Origin: Ideonella sp. B508-1
GTDB taxonomy: Bacteria > Pseudomonadota > Gammaproteobacteria > Burkholderiales > Burkholderiaceae_C
Reading direction: 5' to 3'
DNA length: 47,205 bases
NCBI RefSeq assembly: GCF_000333615.1
Contig: NZ_BADL01000543.1
Span: forward strand, 1 to 47,205
Under the pieces are notes generated by a model that was not told the origin of the DNA, did not search any database, and was given only the letters and a program-made list of their open reading frames with translations. This document shows, piece by piece, positions 1 to 8,533 of the stretch; within the stretch, counting starts at the first letter, position 1; every line of letters starts with the position of its first letter. Made by a program: the position numbers and the translations under genes.

Positions 1-258
1 TCAGCGCCACAAGGCGTTCGAGCTGGCACTGTTCAGGCGCGTGCCAGCCACCAGCTTGCCCGAGCTGAATGGGTCCTGGCCACCCGCCCCTGCATAGGGT
101 TCCGGCTCGAACTTGCGAGGAGGCGCGATGGGCTCGACATTGGGCTTGGCGGCCAGCGCCTGCTGGTCCATCCAGGCCCGAAGGTCGTCGTTTTCACCGC
201 TGCATGCGGCCAGCATCAGCGCGATGCAACCCAGCGGAATCAGCGAACGCGGGTTCAT
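1..258 (-). CDS. pilP: Type IV pilus assembly lipoprotein PilP, 3' part missing or frameshifted
   Basis: PilP is an inner-membrane lipoprotein that links the PilMNO platform to the PilQ secretin. The frame encodes only 85 residues. It has a lipoprotein signal (basic start, hydrophobic stretch, lipobox LAAC near residue 19) and the usual low-complexity linker with a DPFSS motif. The family is normally about 170-180 residues, so the beta-domain that contacts PilQ is absent. The frame stops at the first three bases of the window. The last codons read N-A-L-W-R-stop; one extra base between positions 9 and 10 would give N-A-L-L-A, the sort of sequence I remember for the family here, so a one-base deletion is likely. 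It is the last visible gene of a pilM-N-O-P unit, and the pilO stop overlaps its start. Confidence 0.75.
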   Translation of the reverse strand: MNPRSLIPLGCIALMLAACSGENDDLRAWMDQQALAAKPNVEPIAPPRKFEPEPYAGAGGQDPFSSGKLVAGTRLNSASSNALWR

Positions 259-959
259 TTCTCGCCCTTCTTCGCGCCGTTCTTCTTCGCGTCGGCCGCA
301 CGCCGAACCTCTGCCACCTCGGCAGGGTCCAGATAGCGGTAAGTGCGCGCGGTAGCCTCCATCACCAGATTGCCGGAACTGGCGTCCTTGCCAGGCGGCG
401 TGATGGAGAGATCGTGCAGAGTCACGATGCGAGACAGATTGGCGATATCCCCGGCAAACGCGCCAATGTCGTGGTAACGGCCCGAGACCTTGATGGCGAT
501 GGGCAACTCGGCGTAATAGTCCTTCACCGCCACCTGACCGGGCCGGAACAGGTCGATCTGAAGGCCTCGACCGATGCCTGCCTGGTTGATGTCAGACAAA
601 AGCGCATCCATCTCGGCCTTGCCGGGCAGTTGCTTCTCGAGCTGAGTCACGTACTCCTGCACCTGCTCCTTCTGCTTGCGAAGTTCCCCCAAATTGACGG
701 CCTGCGCCAACTTCTGGCTGTACTCGGCCTTGAGTTTAGGCTCCTTGTCCCGCTCGCTCTGCAGTCGGTCTGCCTCGTCACTGAGCAGGACCATCCAGCC
801 CAAACCGATGACCAGCACGGCCGCAAACACCCAGACCACCACTTTGGGCAGGGTGGGCCATTGCCCCGGCTCCTTGGGATCCAGCCCCTGGAACTGGGCG
901 CCCGCAGTCTTGAGGACCGCCGCGAGGTCGATGTCGATCTTCTTGCCTTTTGTCGCCAT
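255..959 (-). CDS. pilO: Type IV pilus inner-membrane protein PilO
   Basis: PilO pairs with PilN in the inner-membrane alignment complex of the type IV pilus. The 234-residue protein has a short cytoplasmic N-terminus, one membrane helix around residues 40-62 (VVVWVFAAVLVIGLGWMVLL), a coiled coil around residues 65-115 and a ferredoxin-like periplasmic domain, ending in a lysine/alanine-rich tail. I chose the start at 959 (MATKGKKIDID) because the frame upstream of it lies inside the end of pilN and does not look like PilO. It begins 7 bases after pilN stops and overlaps pilP by 4 bases, so translation is probably coupled. The membrane topology and gene order make the call firm. Confidence 0.93.
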   Translation of the reverse strand: MATKGKKIDIDLAAVLKTAGAQFQGLDPKEPGQWPTLPKVVVWVFAAVLVIGLGWMVLLSDEADRLQSERDKEPKLKAEYSQKLAQAVNLGELRKQKEQVQEYVTQLEKQLPGKAEMDALLSDINQAGIGRGLQIDLFRPGQVAVKDYYAELPIAIKVSGRYHDIGAFAGDIANLSRIVTLHDLSITPPGKDASSGNLVMEATARTYRYLDPAEVAEVRRAADAKKNGAKKGEK

Positions 960-966
960 CACAACC

Positions 967-1608
967 TCACGATGCAGCCGGCTTGGGCGCTTGCTTGCCA
1001 GCAGGTTTGCCGGCTGCTGGCTTGCTGGCAGCGTCTGCTGCACCAGCGGGCTGCTTGATGTACACCTTCATGGAGAAATCGAACAGCCGACGCGAATCGC
1101 TGTCCCGCCCTGGGGAGTTGGTGGCAGCCTTGATCTCGACCAGTTCAGGCCGCTCAAGCCAGGGCGAGTTGTACAGCGCATTCCGAAGGAACTCGGACAC
1201 CCTTTCGTTGGTCTCAGCCTTACCGGTCAAGGTCACCACGGAGCCCACTTGCCGAACCGCCGTCAGGTAGACCCCTTCAGGGGTTTGTTTCACCAGTTCA
1301 TTCAACAGATAGACCGGAACATTCCGGTCGGTCTGAAGGTTTTCGACCGCGCTCTGCCGGGCCTTGAGGGCCTCGATTTCGGCTTTGAGGTCAGCGATGT
1401 CCTTGATCTTGAGGTCAAGCTGGGCGATCTCGGTCTTCAGGAAGGTGTTCCGGCCCTCCTGGGTCGAGATCATCTGCTGCAGAAGCCCGTACCAAATCAT
1501 GAGCACGCCTACACCGATCAAGGCTGCCAAGCCGAGTGTCGAGAAGAAGGCGCGCCTGCGAGCCTGTCGTTTTGCCTCACGGTGAGGCAACAGGTTGATG
1601 AGAATCAC
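967..1608 (-). CDS. pilN: Type IV pilus inner-membrane protein PilN
   Basis: PilN binds cytoplasmic PilM through its N-terminal peptide and pairs with PilO across the membrane. The 213-residue protein begins with the family's diagnostic motif MILINLLPHREAKR, which docks into PilM. A membrane helix follows at about residues 22-45, then a coiled coil and a small periplasmic domain. The C-terminus is a low-complexity Ala/Lys/Pro tail (AGKPAGKQAPKPAAS). Its start overlaps the pilM stop by 4 bases (ATGA). Length and order match the standard pilMNOP arrangement. Confidence 0.95.
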   Translation of the reverse strand: MILINLLPHREAKRQARRRAFFSTLGLAALIGVGVLMIWYGLLQQMISTQEGRNTFLKTEIAQLDLKIKDIADLKAEIEALKARQSAVENLQTDRNVPVYLLNELVKQTPEGVYLTAVRQVGSVVTLTGKAETNERVSEFLRNALYNSPWLERPELVEIKAATNSPGRDSDSRRLFDFSMKVYIKQPAGAADAASKPAAGKPAGKQAPKPAAS

Positions 1609-2684
1609 TGCACAAACCTCCGCATCGCGAGGCCACAGGCCGTCAGATAGGAGGGCGCCTCGCGTTTGAGCTTGGCTTCACGCACCGCCGGCCCCAGTTT
1701 CATTCCCTCGAAGGGATTGACCACGCGGCAGTTGAACCCCGTGACCTCCTTCACCCGGTCACTCAACCCCGGCATGGCAGCCGTCCCACCCGCCAACATC
1801 ACGTGATGCACCTTGTGGTGGGGGGTGCTGGTAAAGAAATACTGCAGAGCACGGCCAATCTCGTGCGCCAGGCTGTCCACGAAGGGGGTCAGCAGCGTCG
1901 GGCCATAGTCATCGGGCAGGTCACCGCTGAGTTTCTTCTGCTCGGCCTCTTCATAGGAGAAGCCGTATTGCCGCGAAATCAACTGCGTGAGCTGGGAGCC
2001 GCCAAAGGACTGATCACGGTCATAGAGCAGTTCTTCGTCGCGCAACACCTTCAGACTGGTCGTGTCCGCCCCTAACTCAAAGAGCGCCACCAGTGCATCC
2101 TTGCCCTTGTCCGGCAGGGACGCGATGATCCTGCCGATGGCCAAGCGAGAAGCATGAGACTCGATGTCCAGTACCACAGGCACCAGCCCGGCAGCCTCGG
2201 CCAGACCCTGCCGGTCCTGCACTCGATCCTTGCGAGAGGCCGCGATCAGCACGTCGACATCGCCGGCCGAGTTCGCGTTCGGACCGATGACGCAGAAATC
2301 CAGACTCACCTCGTCGAGCGAGAAGGGGATGTACTGGTGGGCCTCGGCCTCCACCTGCACCTCCATCTCCTCCTCCCTCAGACCGGCCGGCAGCACGATG
2401 CGCTTGGTGATGACCGAGGCCGCCGGCATGGCCATGACCACCTGGCGGTTTCGGCTGCCGCTGCGCGCAACCACGCGCCGCACTGCATCAGCAACCTCAT
2501 CGAACTTCTCGATCTGACCGTCCACGATCCAGCCCTTCTCGAAGGGCTCGCTGGCCAGCCGCTCGAGCACCAAGTCCCCTGACGCAGTCTGACCCAACTC
2601 CACCAGCTTGACACTGGAGGTGCTGACGTCCAGACCCATCATCGGAGGATGTTTCCGGCCTGCAAGGCGTTCTAGAAAACCCAC
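1605..2684 (-). CDS. pilM: Type IV pilus actin-like ATPase PilM
   Basis: PilM is a cytoplasmic FtsA/actin-fold protein that forms a ring under the pilus platform and binds the PilN N-terminus. The 359-residue protein shows the actin-like phosphate motif MGLDVSTSSVKLVEL near residues 16-30, the internal adenosine motif LAGGTAAMPGL near residue 300 and normal family length. It is the first gene of the minus-strand pilMNOP unit and is divergent from mrcA, the classical gammaproteobacterial and betaproteobacterial arrangement. The promoter should lie in the 252-base gap upstream. Confidence 0.95.
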   Translation of the reverse strand: MGFLERLAGRKHPPMMGLDVSTSSVKLVELGQTASGDLVLERLASEPFEKGWIVDGQIEKFDEVADAVRRVVARSGSRNRQVVMAMPAASVITKRIVLPAGLREEEMEVQVEAEAHQYIPFSLDEVSLDFCVIGPNANSAGDVDVLIAASRKDRVQDRQGLAEAAGLVPVVLDIESHASRLAIGRIIASLPDKGKDALVALFELGADTTSLKVLRDEELLYDRDQSFGGSQLTQLISRQYGFSYEEAEQKKLSGDLPDDYGPTLLTPFVDSLAHEIGRALQYFFTSTPHHKVHHVMLAGGTAAMPGLSDRVKEVTGFNCRVVNPFEGMKLGPAVREAKLKREAPSYLTACGLAMRRFVQ

Positions 2685-2907
2685 GAAAGACGGCTCCAGC
2701 AGCCAAGAATGGCCACGTTAAAGTTAAGAAGGCACTTCAATCCTAGCAGCAAGCCCGTTGACGCAACAAGGAATTCAGGTCAACTCGCACGACAGATCGT
2801 TGCACCACCGACGCGTTTGGTAAGAAAACGCTACACCCCCACACCGCTCGACACTCAGGCAGGCTTGAATCCGGACTGCCCGTACCGGCATGCCCCGTGG
2901 CAATTTT

Positions 2908-2913
2908 TATAAT
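2908..2913 (+). promoter_or_regulatory. Probable -10 box for mrcA
   Basis: A perfect TATAAT lies about 24 bases before the mrcA start codon. No good -35 hexamer is visible 16-18 bases upstream. The 252-base gap 2685-2936 is unusually AT-rich for this window and must also hold the divergent pilM promoter, for which I see no clear consensus. Confidence 0.5.
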
Positions 2914-2936
2914 CCCGCACCCCTGCTGGGATCTTC

Positions 2937-5297
2937 ATGACTGAGCCTGAACACACCCCTCCCCCCAAAGCCACCCCTCGTCCGTGGGGCCCTCGCCTGG
3001 CTTGGTTGCTCGGAAGGAGTCTGCTGTGGCTGCTGGGACTGACCGCCGCACTGGTCGTGTCCGTGGTGCTGTGCGGCGCGATCGCGCTGTCCGTCGCCTA
3101 CCCCGCGCTGCCCGAACTCGACGCCATCACGGATTACCAGCCCAAGCTCCCCTTGCGGGTTTATTCCGCCGATGGGGTGCTGATGGGCGAATTTGGCGAC
3201 GAGCGGCGTCATTTCACTCCCATTGCGCAGATTCCGAAGGTCATGCGTGATGCAGTCCTGGCCATTGAAGATGCCCGCTTCTACCAGCACAGTGGCGTTG
3301 ACTACCTGGGCGTCCTGAGAGCCGGCCTGGCCCAGTTCGGCGGCGCCGGCAGCCAGGGCGCCTCCACGATCACCATGCAGGTGGCTCGCAACTTTTATCT
3401 CTCCACTGAAAAGACACTTACCCGCAAACTGTATGAGGTTCTGCTGGCCTTGAAGATCGAGAGCCAGCTCAGCAAGGACCAGATCCTCGAGATCTACATG
3501 AACCAGATCTATCTGGGGCAGCGTGCCCATGGCTTCGCGGCGGCCAGTGAGATCTATTTCGGCAAACCGCTGCAAAACCTGACGGTGGCCGAGGCTGCCA
3601 TGTTGGCGGGCCTGCCCAAGGCCCCCTCGGCCTACAACCCGATCGCGAACCCCAAGCGCGCCACCATCCGGCAGCGCTACATCATCGATCGCATGCTCGA
3701 GAACGGCTTCATCACGGCGCAGGAGCGGGATGAGGCCCTGGCACAGAAGCTGGTGTACCGAGCCCCCAATGACATCCCGGTTCACGGCGAGTACGTGGCG
3801 GAACTGGCCCGGCAAATGATCTTTGCCGAGTACGGCCCGGACACCTACACCCGCGGCCTGCAAGTGCAACTGACCGTGCGATCCGACGAGCAGAACGTCG
3901 CCTACCGCGCATTGCGCAAGGGCTTGATGGACTACGAGCAGCGGCAGCATTACCGGGGCCCCGAGTCCTATGTCGACCTGCCCGCCGACCCCAAGGAACT
4001 GGATGCCCGCGTGGCCGAGGCCCTGACCGACCACCCCGACAACGACGAGCTGCGCGCCGCCGTCGTTCTCGATGCATCTCCACGCAAGGTGGTGGCCGCA
4101 CTGCAGTCCGGCGAGGTGCTCACCATCACCGGTGACGGCCTCAAGCCCGTGCAGTCCGGCCTGTCAGACAAGGCAGACCCCAAAATCCAGATCCGCCGGG
4201 GCGCCATCGTTCGCGTCCTGCAGGATGCCAAGGGTTTGTGGACCCTGACCCAGCAACCCGAGGTCGAAGGCGCCTTTGTGTCCATGGACCCGAACACCGG
4301 CGCCATCCACGCCCTCGTGGGAGGGTTCGACTTCAACAAGAACAAGTTCAACCACGTCACACAGGCCTGGCGTCAGCCTGGCTCCAGCTTCAAGCCGTTC
4401 ATCTACTCGGCCGCACTGGAAAAGGGCTTCGGCCCCGCCACGGTGGTGAACGACGCGCCGCTGTTCTTCGATGCCGGCACCACAGGCAGCCAACCCTGGG
4501 AGCCCAAAAACTACGACGGTACTTTCGATGGACCCATGACGCTTCGGCGGGCACTGGCCAAGTCGAAGAACATGGTGTCCATCCGGGTTCTGCAAGCCAT
4601 CGGCGTGCCCTATGCACGGGACTGGATCACCCGTTTCGGCTTCGAGAAGGAAAAGCACGACCCCTATCTGACGATGGCGCTGGGAGCAGGCTCCGTCACC
4701 CCGATGCAGATGGTCGTCGCCTACAGCGTGTTCGCCAATGGTGGCTACCGCGTGGATCCGGTGCTGATCGCCAAGGTCTCCGACGCCCGCGGGCATGTGC
4801 TGCACGAGACCCCGCAGACCCAGCCAGCAGAAGGCCTGCGGGTGATCGAACCCCGCAACGCTTTCATGATCGACAGCCTGCTGCAGGAAGTGGCCCGCTC
4901 AGGCACGGCCGCCAAGGCCCAAGCCACCCTGAAGCGCCCCGACCTGTTCGGCAAGACCGGCACGACCAATGACTCCATGGACGCCTGGTTCGCCGGCTTC
5001 CAGCCCAGCCTGGCCGCCGTCGTCTGGATCGGCTACGACAACCCCCGAAAGCTGGGCTCCCGCGAAACGGGCGGGGGACTCGCCCTGCCGGTGTGGATCC
5101 AATACATGAGCACCGCCATCAAAAACGTTCCCGTCAGCGAGTACACGCCTCCGGCCGGCGTGGTCAATGTGAATGGCGAGTGGTACTACGAGGAATTTGC
5201 GAATGGCCAGGGCGTGAGCGCGCTCAGCGGCGACGAACACCTGCCGGCCACCCCCTCCCAGGACGAGAAGAAAGGGATCCTCGACCTGTTCCGATGA
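2937..5297 (+). CDS. mrcA: Penicillin-binding protein 1A (bifunctional peptidoglycan synthase)
   Basis: This class A PBP polymerises glycan strands and cross-links peptides in the periplasm. The 786-residue protein has an N-terminal membrane anchor at about residues 28-60. The glycosyltransferase (GT51) domain shows the EDARFYQHSGVD, GASTITMQ and NQIYLGQ motifs at about residues 110-200. An inserted OB-like region precedes the transpeptidase domain. The transpeptidase has SSFK with nucleophile Ser483, SKN, and KTGT with Lys673. All catalytic motifs are present and the length is normal. It is divergent from pilM. No obvious U-tract terminator follows, and the convergent cyaY ends 17 bases later. 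Confidence 0.96.
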   Translation: MTEPEHTPPPKATPRPWGPRLAWLLGRSLLWLLGLTAALVVSVVLCGAIALSVAYPALPELDAITDYQPKLPLRVYSADGVLMGEFGDERRHFTPIAQIPKVMRDAVLAIEDARFYQHSGVDYLGVLRAGLAQFGGAGSQGASTITMQVARNFYLSTEKTLTRKLYEVLLALKIESQLSKDQILEIYMNQIYLGQRAHGFAAASEIYFGKPLQNLTVAEAAMLAGLPKAPSAYNPIANPKRATIRQRYIIDRMLENGFITAQERDEALAQKLVYRAPNDIPVHGEYVAELARQMIFAEYGPDTYTRGLQVQLTVRSDEQNVAYRALRKGLMDYEQRQHYRGPESYVDLPADPKELDARVAEALTDHPDNDELRAAVVLDASPRKVVAALQSGEVLTITGDGLKPVQSGLSDKADPKIQIRRGAIVRVLQDAKGLWTLTQQPEVEGAFVSMDPNTGAIHALVGGFDFNKNKFNHVTQAWRQPGSSFKPFIYSAALEKGFGPATVVNDAPLFFDAGTTGSQPWEPKNYDGTFDGPMTLRRALAKSKNMVSIRVLQAIGVPYARDWITRFGFEKEKHDPYLTMALGAGSVTPMQMVVAYSVFANGGYRVDPVLIAKVSDARGHVLHETPQTQPAEGLRVIEPRNAFMIDSLLQEVARSGTAAKAQATLKRPDLFGKTGTTNDSMDAWFAGFQPSLAAVVWIGYDNPRKLGSRETGGGLALPVWIQYMSTAIKNVPVSEYTPPAGVVNVNGEWYYEEFANGQGVSALSGDEHLPATPSQDEKKGILDLFR

Positions 5298-5314
5298 GAT
5301 GCGGCAGAGAGCCC

Positions 5315-5665
5315 TCAGGCCGGCGAAGCAAAGGCCAGGGAGCACCCCGCCTGAGCCGACACATGGCGGGACAGGCTGGCGAAAAATTCCTGGCCTTCCC
5401 GCGTATCCACCCAATGGCTGCCATCGAATCGGAAATGGAAACCCCCATCCCGCGCCGCAAGCCAGATTTCATGCAAAGGGGGTTGCGTGTTCAGCACAAT
5501 CTTGCTGCCATTGGGGAATGACAGCTCCAGCAGCCCCCCCGTGCGGTGCGTATCGATGTCCACCACATCCTGATCCAGCCACTGGTCGATTTGGGCCTCA
5601 ACAGCCCCGAGTACGCTGGATGCCAAGCGGTGATAGTCCGAATCGGAGAGTACAAAAATGGTCAT
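5315..5665 (-). CDS. cyaY: Frataxin homologue CyaY, iron-sulfur cluster assembly regulator
   Basis: CyaY binds iron and modulates the cysteine desulfurase IscS during Fe-S cluster synthesis. The 116-residue protein has the family hallmarks: an acidic first helix (DQWLDQDVVDIDTHRTGG), the strand LLELSFPNGSKIVLN, the QPPLHEIWLAA segment and the GGFHF...W end. I chose the start at 5665 (MTIFVLSDSDYHR) because the family begins about five residues before the first helix. Its start codon lies against the oppositely oriented lptM frame, so cyaY and lptM are divergent with little or no gap. Confidence 0.93.
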   Translation of the reverse strand: MTIFVLSDSDYHRLASSVLGAVEAQIDQWLDQDVVDIDTHRTGGLLELSFPNGSKIVLNTQPPLHEIWLAARDGGFHFRFDGSHWVDTREGQEFFASLSRHVSAQAGCSLAFASPA

Positions 5666-5720
5666 GAGCAAAATTCCGGGCATGCCCTCTCTGGGCCGTG
5701 GGGGCAGTGTAGCCACGCGG

Positions 5721-5885
5721 ATGCCCCACCGCGGGCGAAGAGCCCTGTTTCCGACCCTGTTGCTCTGCTGCGCAACCTCCCTCTCCAGCTTGCTGAGCGC
5801 ATGCGGTCAGCGCGCACCGCTGGTGCTGCCTGACCATGCCCTTCCCTCCGCCGCACAGCCAGCAGTTTCTTCACCCCACCCCTGA
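5721..5885 (+). CDS. lptM: LptM-like small lipoprotein (LPS translocon maturation, YifL type)
   Basis: LptM is a small outer-membrane lipoprotein that helps the LptDE translocon mature. The 54-residue form starting here has a basic N-terminus, a hydrophobic stretch and the lipobox LLSAC followed by GQRAPLVLP. That matches the family's C-G-Q-x-G/A-P-L-x-L-P signature directly after the lipidated cysteine. In-frame ATGs at 5658, 5664 and 5682 would overlap the cyaY start. I chose 5721 because it gives a standard signal peptide, although its ribosome binding site is weak. The position beside cyaY is conserved in many proteobacteria. Confidence 0.8.
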   Translation: MPHRGRRALFPTLLLCCATSLSSLLSACGQRAPLVLPDHALPSAAQPAVSSPHP

Positions 5886-5908
5886 GCGGCAGCTCGCGAC
5901 AGGCATAA

Positions 5909-5934
5909 AAAAACCGCCCCGAGGGGCGGTTTTT
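5909..5934. terminator. Bidirectional intrinsic terminator between lptM and the porin gene
   Basis: A perfect stem CCGCCCC/GGGGCGG with a GA loop is flanked by an A-run on the left and a T-run on the right (AAAAACCGCCCC ... GGGGCGGTTTTT). It can stop transcription from lptM on the plus strand and from the porin gene on the minus strand. Confidence 0.9.
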
Positions 5935-5976
5935 CTGTGCCTGCAGACCCCGCACTGGACGGGGCTGCTTTCGGCA

Positions 5977-6981
5977 TCAGAAGCTGTGACGGATACCCAC
6001 GTCGTAGCCGTTGCGGTTGTCGTCGGCCAGGCTGTTGGCAGCGATATCGCCACCGATACGTGCATAGTCAGCATACAGCTTGGTGCGCTTGGACAGGTTG
6101 TAGTCCACGCCAGCGCTGGCCTTCTTGTAGGTCTGTGCGCCAGCGACCCAATCCACCTTCGATTGCGCATAGCCAGCCTTGAACAGCAGGGCACCGTAGG
6201 GAGCAGTCGCACCCACCAGGAAACCCTTCACATCGCGGTCACCGGTGGAGGTGGTGCCACCGGTCGTGCCGCCAGCGTAGTTCGCGTACAGCTTGGCCAT
6301 GCCGAAGTCATAGGCGCCACCCACGATCCACAGCTTGCCGTTCTGGGGGGAAATCTTCTCGTAGCCAACACCCACGTACAGGGGGCCGGCGGTGTAAGAG
6401 CCACCCGCAGCCACAGGCTTGTTCTGGGCAGTGGCTTCGGCGACGGACACCGAGCCCTTGAAGCCTTGGTAGCCGACGTCGTAGCGGACCGAGTTGTCCC
6501 AGCGACGCACGTCCAGCGTGTTGTTGAACGGGGTACCGGTGTTCCAGTTGGCAATGCGCAGAGCGGAGCCGATGTCACGCAGTTCGCCCACGGTCTCACC
6601 ACCGAACGGGTCGAACGAGCTGATCACATCCCAGGCGCCGTTTTCTTGGCGACCCAGAGACAGCGTGCCGAACTTGGCGTGGGACAGGCCCACCATCGAG
6701 TAACGGTTCCAGAACTGGGTCGCCGCAGCGGTACCGGTGTCGGGGTTGAAACCATGCTCGAAGCGGAACACGGCCGACAGACCATTGCCCAGATCTTCCG
6801 TGCCCTTGAAGCCCAGACGGCTACCACCCACGGTGCCGTTGTCAGCGATCTGCTTGTCCTTGGACACCATCGGCTTGGCGAACGACTCATCCACGCGGCC
6901 GTAGATGGTCACAGACGATTGGGCAGAAGCCACGCCAGCCAGCGTACCCAGAACGGCGAGAGCGAGGAGGGATTTTTTCAT
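5977..6981 (-). CDS. Gram-negative porin (Burkholderiales 16-strand type)
   Basis: This is a general diffusion porin of the outer membrane. The 334-residue protein has a signal peptide ending ASA before QSSVTIYGR, which is the typical mature start of betaproteobacterial porins. Repeated amphipathic beta-strands follow, and the protein ends with the terminal phenylalanine (GIRHSF) needed for Bam-mediated insertion. I chose the start at 6981 (MKKSLLALAVLG) because it gives a clean signal peptide and has a GGAGA ribosome binding site. Substrate specificity cannot be read from the sequence. Transcription ends at the strong shared terminator near 5909-5934. Confidence 0.93.
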   Translation of the reverse strand: MKKSLLALAVLGTLAGVASAQSSVTIYGRVDESFAKPMVSKDKQIADNGTVGGSRLGFKGTEDLGNGLSAVFRFEHGFNPDTGTAAATQFWNRYSMVGLSHAKFGTLSLGRQENGAWDVISSFDPFGGETVGELRDIGSALRIANWNTGTPFNNTLDVRRWDNSVRYDVGYQGFKGSVSVAEATAQNKPVAAGGSYTAGPLYVGVGYEKISPQNGKLWIVGGAYDFGMAKLYANYAGGTTGGTTSTGDRDVKGFLVGATAPYGALLFKAGYAQSKVDWVAGAQTYKKASAGVDYNLSKRTKLYADYARIGGDIAANSLADDNRNGYDVGIRHSF

Positions 6982-7313
6982 TGCAACTATCTCCAGTGTG
7001 AGAGAACGAGAGATTCCACCGGCGTTCGTCGACACACCACATGAACTCCGAGCATTTCTGATCGCGATACGTCGCGTTATGAAACGTCTCGGGTGGGTGA
7101 ACGGCCCATCGCGGAAGCTGACGCTATTGCACCAGAGCCCCATGGCGTCTGGCAAAGTCTTTCCGCGGATACAGGGGGCAGGCGTTGCCGACGCACAACG
7201 CAGCCGGCATGTAGCAAGATTGTCATAATCCTAGCGCAGGAATCCGTATTTCCACCAGTCTCCTCCCTGGATTTTTGCATTCCGGACACATCACCTCTCC
7301 GAATCACGCCCGC
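6982..7313. other. Divergent intergenic region between the porin gene and coq7
   Basis: No gene is supported in these 332 bases. The region must carry the porin promoter (minus) and the coq7 promoter (plus). A CATAAT at 7224-7229 could be a -10 for coq7, but no convincing -35 lies at the right distance. No repeat or terminator was seen. Confidence 0.5.
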
Positions 7314-7943
7314 ATGAACACCACGGTTGATGACTGGATCGGCGCAGCAGACAGCATGTTGCGCACTGTTTCGGGCGGTTCCAAAGCCCGACGCCCAAGC
7401 CCAGCACAAGGCATGCCCCCTGTCGCGCTGACACCCGAGGCCCAGAAACTTTCCGGCGCCCTGATGCGGGTGAACCACGTGGGCGAGGTCTGCGCCCAGG
7501 CCCTTTATGAGGCCCAAGCCCTGGGCAGCCGAACGCCCGCCCAGCGCCAGCACCTGCGCGAAGCCGCGCAGGACGAGGTGGATCACCTGGCCTGGACCAG
7601 CCGCCGACTGGAGGAGCTGGGATCCCACCGCAGTTGGCTGAACCCGCTCTGGTATGCCGGTGCGTTCGCCCTGGGCAGCCTGGCGGCCCGGGCTGGTGAC
7701 CGCTGGAGCCTGGGCTTCGTGATCGAGACCGAGCGCCAGGTGGAGGCCCATCTGGCCGAGCACCTGTCACGCCTGCCGGCGGAAGACACCGCCTCGCGGG
7801 CCATCGTGGCCCAGATGAAGGACGACGAGGCCCGGCACGCCCAGGCCGCCGAAGCGGCCGGCGGCCATGTACTGCCTTGGCCCGTGCGTCAGGCCATGCG
7901 CCTGGCGGCCAAGGTCATGACCACCACCGCACACCACCTCTGA
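7314..7943 (+). CDS. coq7: Ubiquinone biosynthesis hydroxylase Coq7 (demethoxyubiquinone hydroxylase)
   Basis: Coq7 is a di-iron monooxygenase that adds the C6 hydroxyl group of the ubiquinone ring. The 209-residue protein carries the carboxylate/histidine iron ligands of the family: [23 protein letters not shown], the central [10 protein letters not shown] and DDEARHA near the C-terminus. Start 7314 ([13 protein letters not shown]) matches the usual N-terminus. It stands alone and converges with the OsmC gene, with only 13 bases between the two stops. Confidence 0.94.
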   Translation: MNTTVDDWIGAADSMLRTVSGGSKARRPSPAQGMPPVALTPEAQKLSGALMRVNHVGEVCAQALYEAQALGSRTPAQRQHLREAAQDEVDHLAWTSRRLEELGSHRSWLNPLWYAGAFALGSLAARAGDRWSLGFVIETERQVEAHLAEHLSRLPAEDTASRAIVAQMKDDEARHAQAAEAAGGHVLPWPVRQAMRLAAKVMTTTAHHL

Positions 7944-7956
7944 GGCGGCAGGCAGC

Positions 7957-8388
7957 TCAGGCCGCCTCCTTCACCTCGACGCTGGCGGTGATCTCCGCGG
8001 TGCGGCCCAGCATGGCTGTCGCCGAGCAGTACTTCTCGTGCGACAGCGCCACCGCGCGCTCCACCGCCGCCTGCGGCAGGCCCTTGCCCGTCACCACGAA
8101 GTGCAGATGCAGCTTGGTGAACACCTTGGGGTCCGTCTCGGCCCGTTCGGCCTTGAGCTGCACACTGCAGTCCCGCACGTCATGGCGGCCGCGCTTAAGG
8201 ATCAGCACCACGTCATAGGCGGTGCAGCCGCCGGCGCCGGCCAGCAGCGTCTCCATCGGCCGGGGCGCCAGGTTGCGGCCACCGCCCTCGGGCGCGCCGT
8301 CCATCACCAGGGTGTGGCCGCTGCCCGTCACCGCCATCATTGCCATGCCGGCATCCGGCTCCCAGTGGATCGTGCACTCCATCGTCAT
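7957..8388 (-). CDS. OsmC family protein (YhfA-like)
   Basis: OsmC-fold proteins include thiol peroxidases and related redox proteins. The 143-residue protein has the pattern MECTIHW ... APRPMETLLAGAGGCTAYDVVLILKRGR ... ALSHEKYCSATAMLG. This places one cysteine in the central helix (GGCTAYD) and one near the C-terminus (KYCSAT), as in the YhfA subgroup. I chose start 8388 rather than a further in-frame start because the family begins directly before the first beta strand. It is a single gene. The substrate is unknown. Confidence 0.88.
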   Translation of the reverse strand: MTMECTIHWEPDAGMAMMAVTGSGHTLVMDGAPEGGGRNLAPRPMETLLAGAGGCTAYDVVLILKRGRHDVRDCSVQLKAERAETDPKVFTKLHLHFVVTGKGLPQAAVERAVALSHEKYCSATAMLGRTAEITASVEVKEAA

Positions 8389-8497
8389 TCCTTGTGTTCC
8401 GCCCCGGGACAAGCATCACCCCGGGACGGCGATTATCGGCAACCCGGACAAACCGGAACTGCGTCACAGGTCGTATCGGGGAAAACACACGCCGTCA

Positions 8498-8527
8498 TTG
8501 CGGCGCAACATCGTGCGGGTGTACACT
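8498..8527 (+). promoter_or_regulatory. Probable sigma-70 promoter of the small RNA before ilvA
   Basis: TTGCGG (8498-8503) and TACACT (8522-8527) are separated by 18 bases. Transcription would start near 8534, just ahead of the hairpin-rich stretch that ends in an intrinsic terminator. Confidence 0.5.
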
Positions 8528-8533
8528 GATTGC

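Noticed and set aside
8402..8427. Direct repeat CCCCGGGAC upstream of the OsmC gene
   Set aside because: Only nine bases and highly GC-rich. Chance occurrence is likely, and no promoter element aligns with it.
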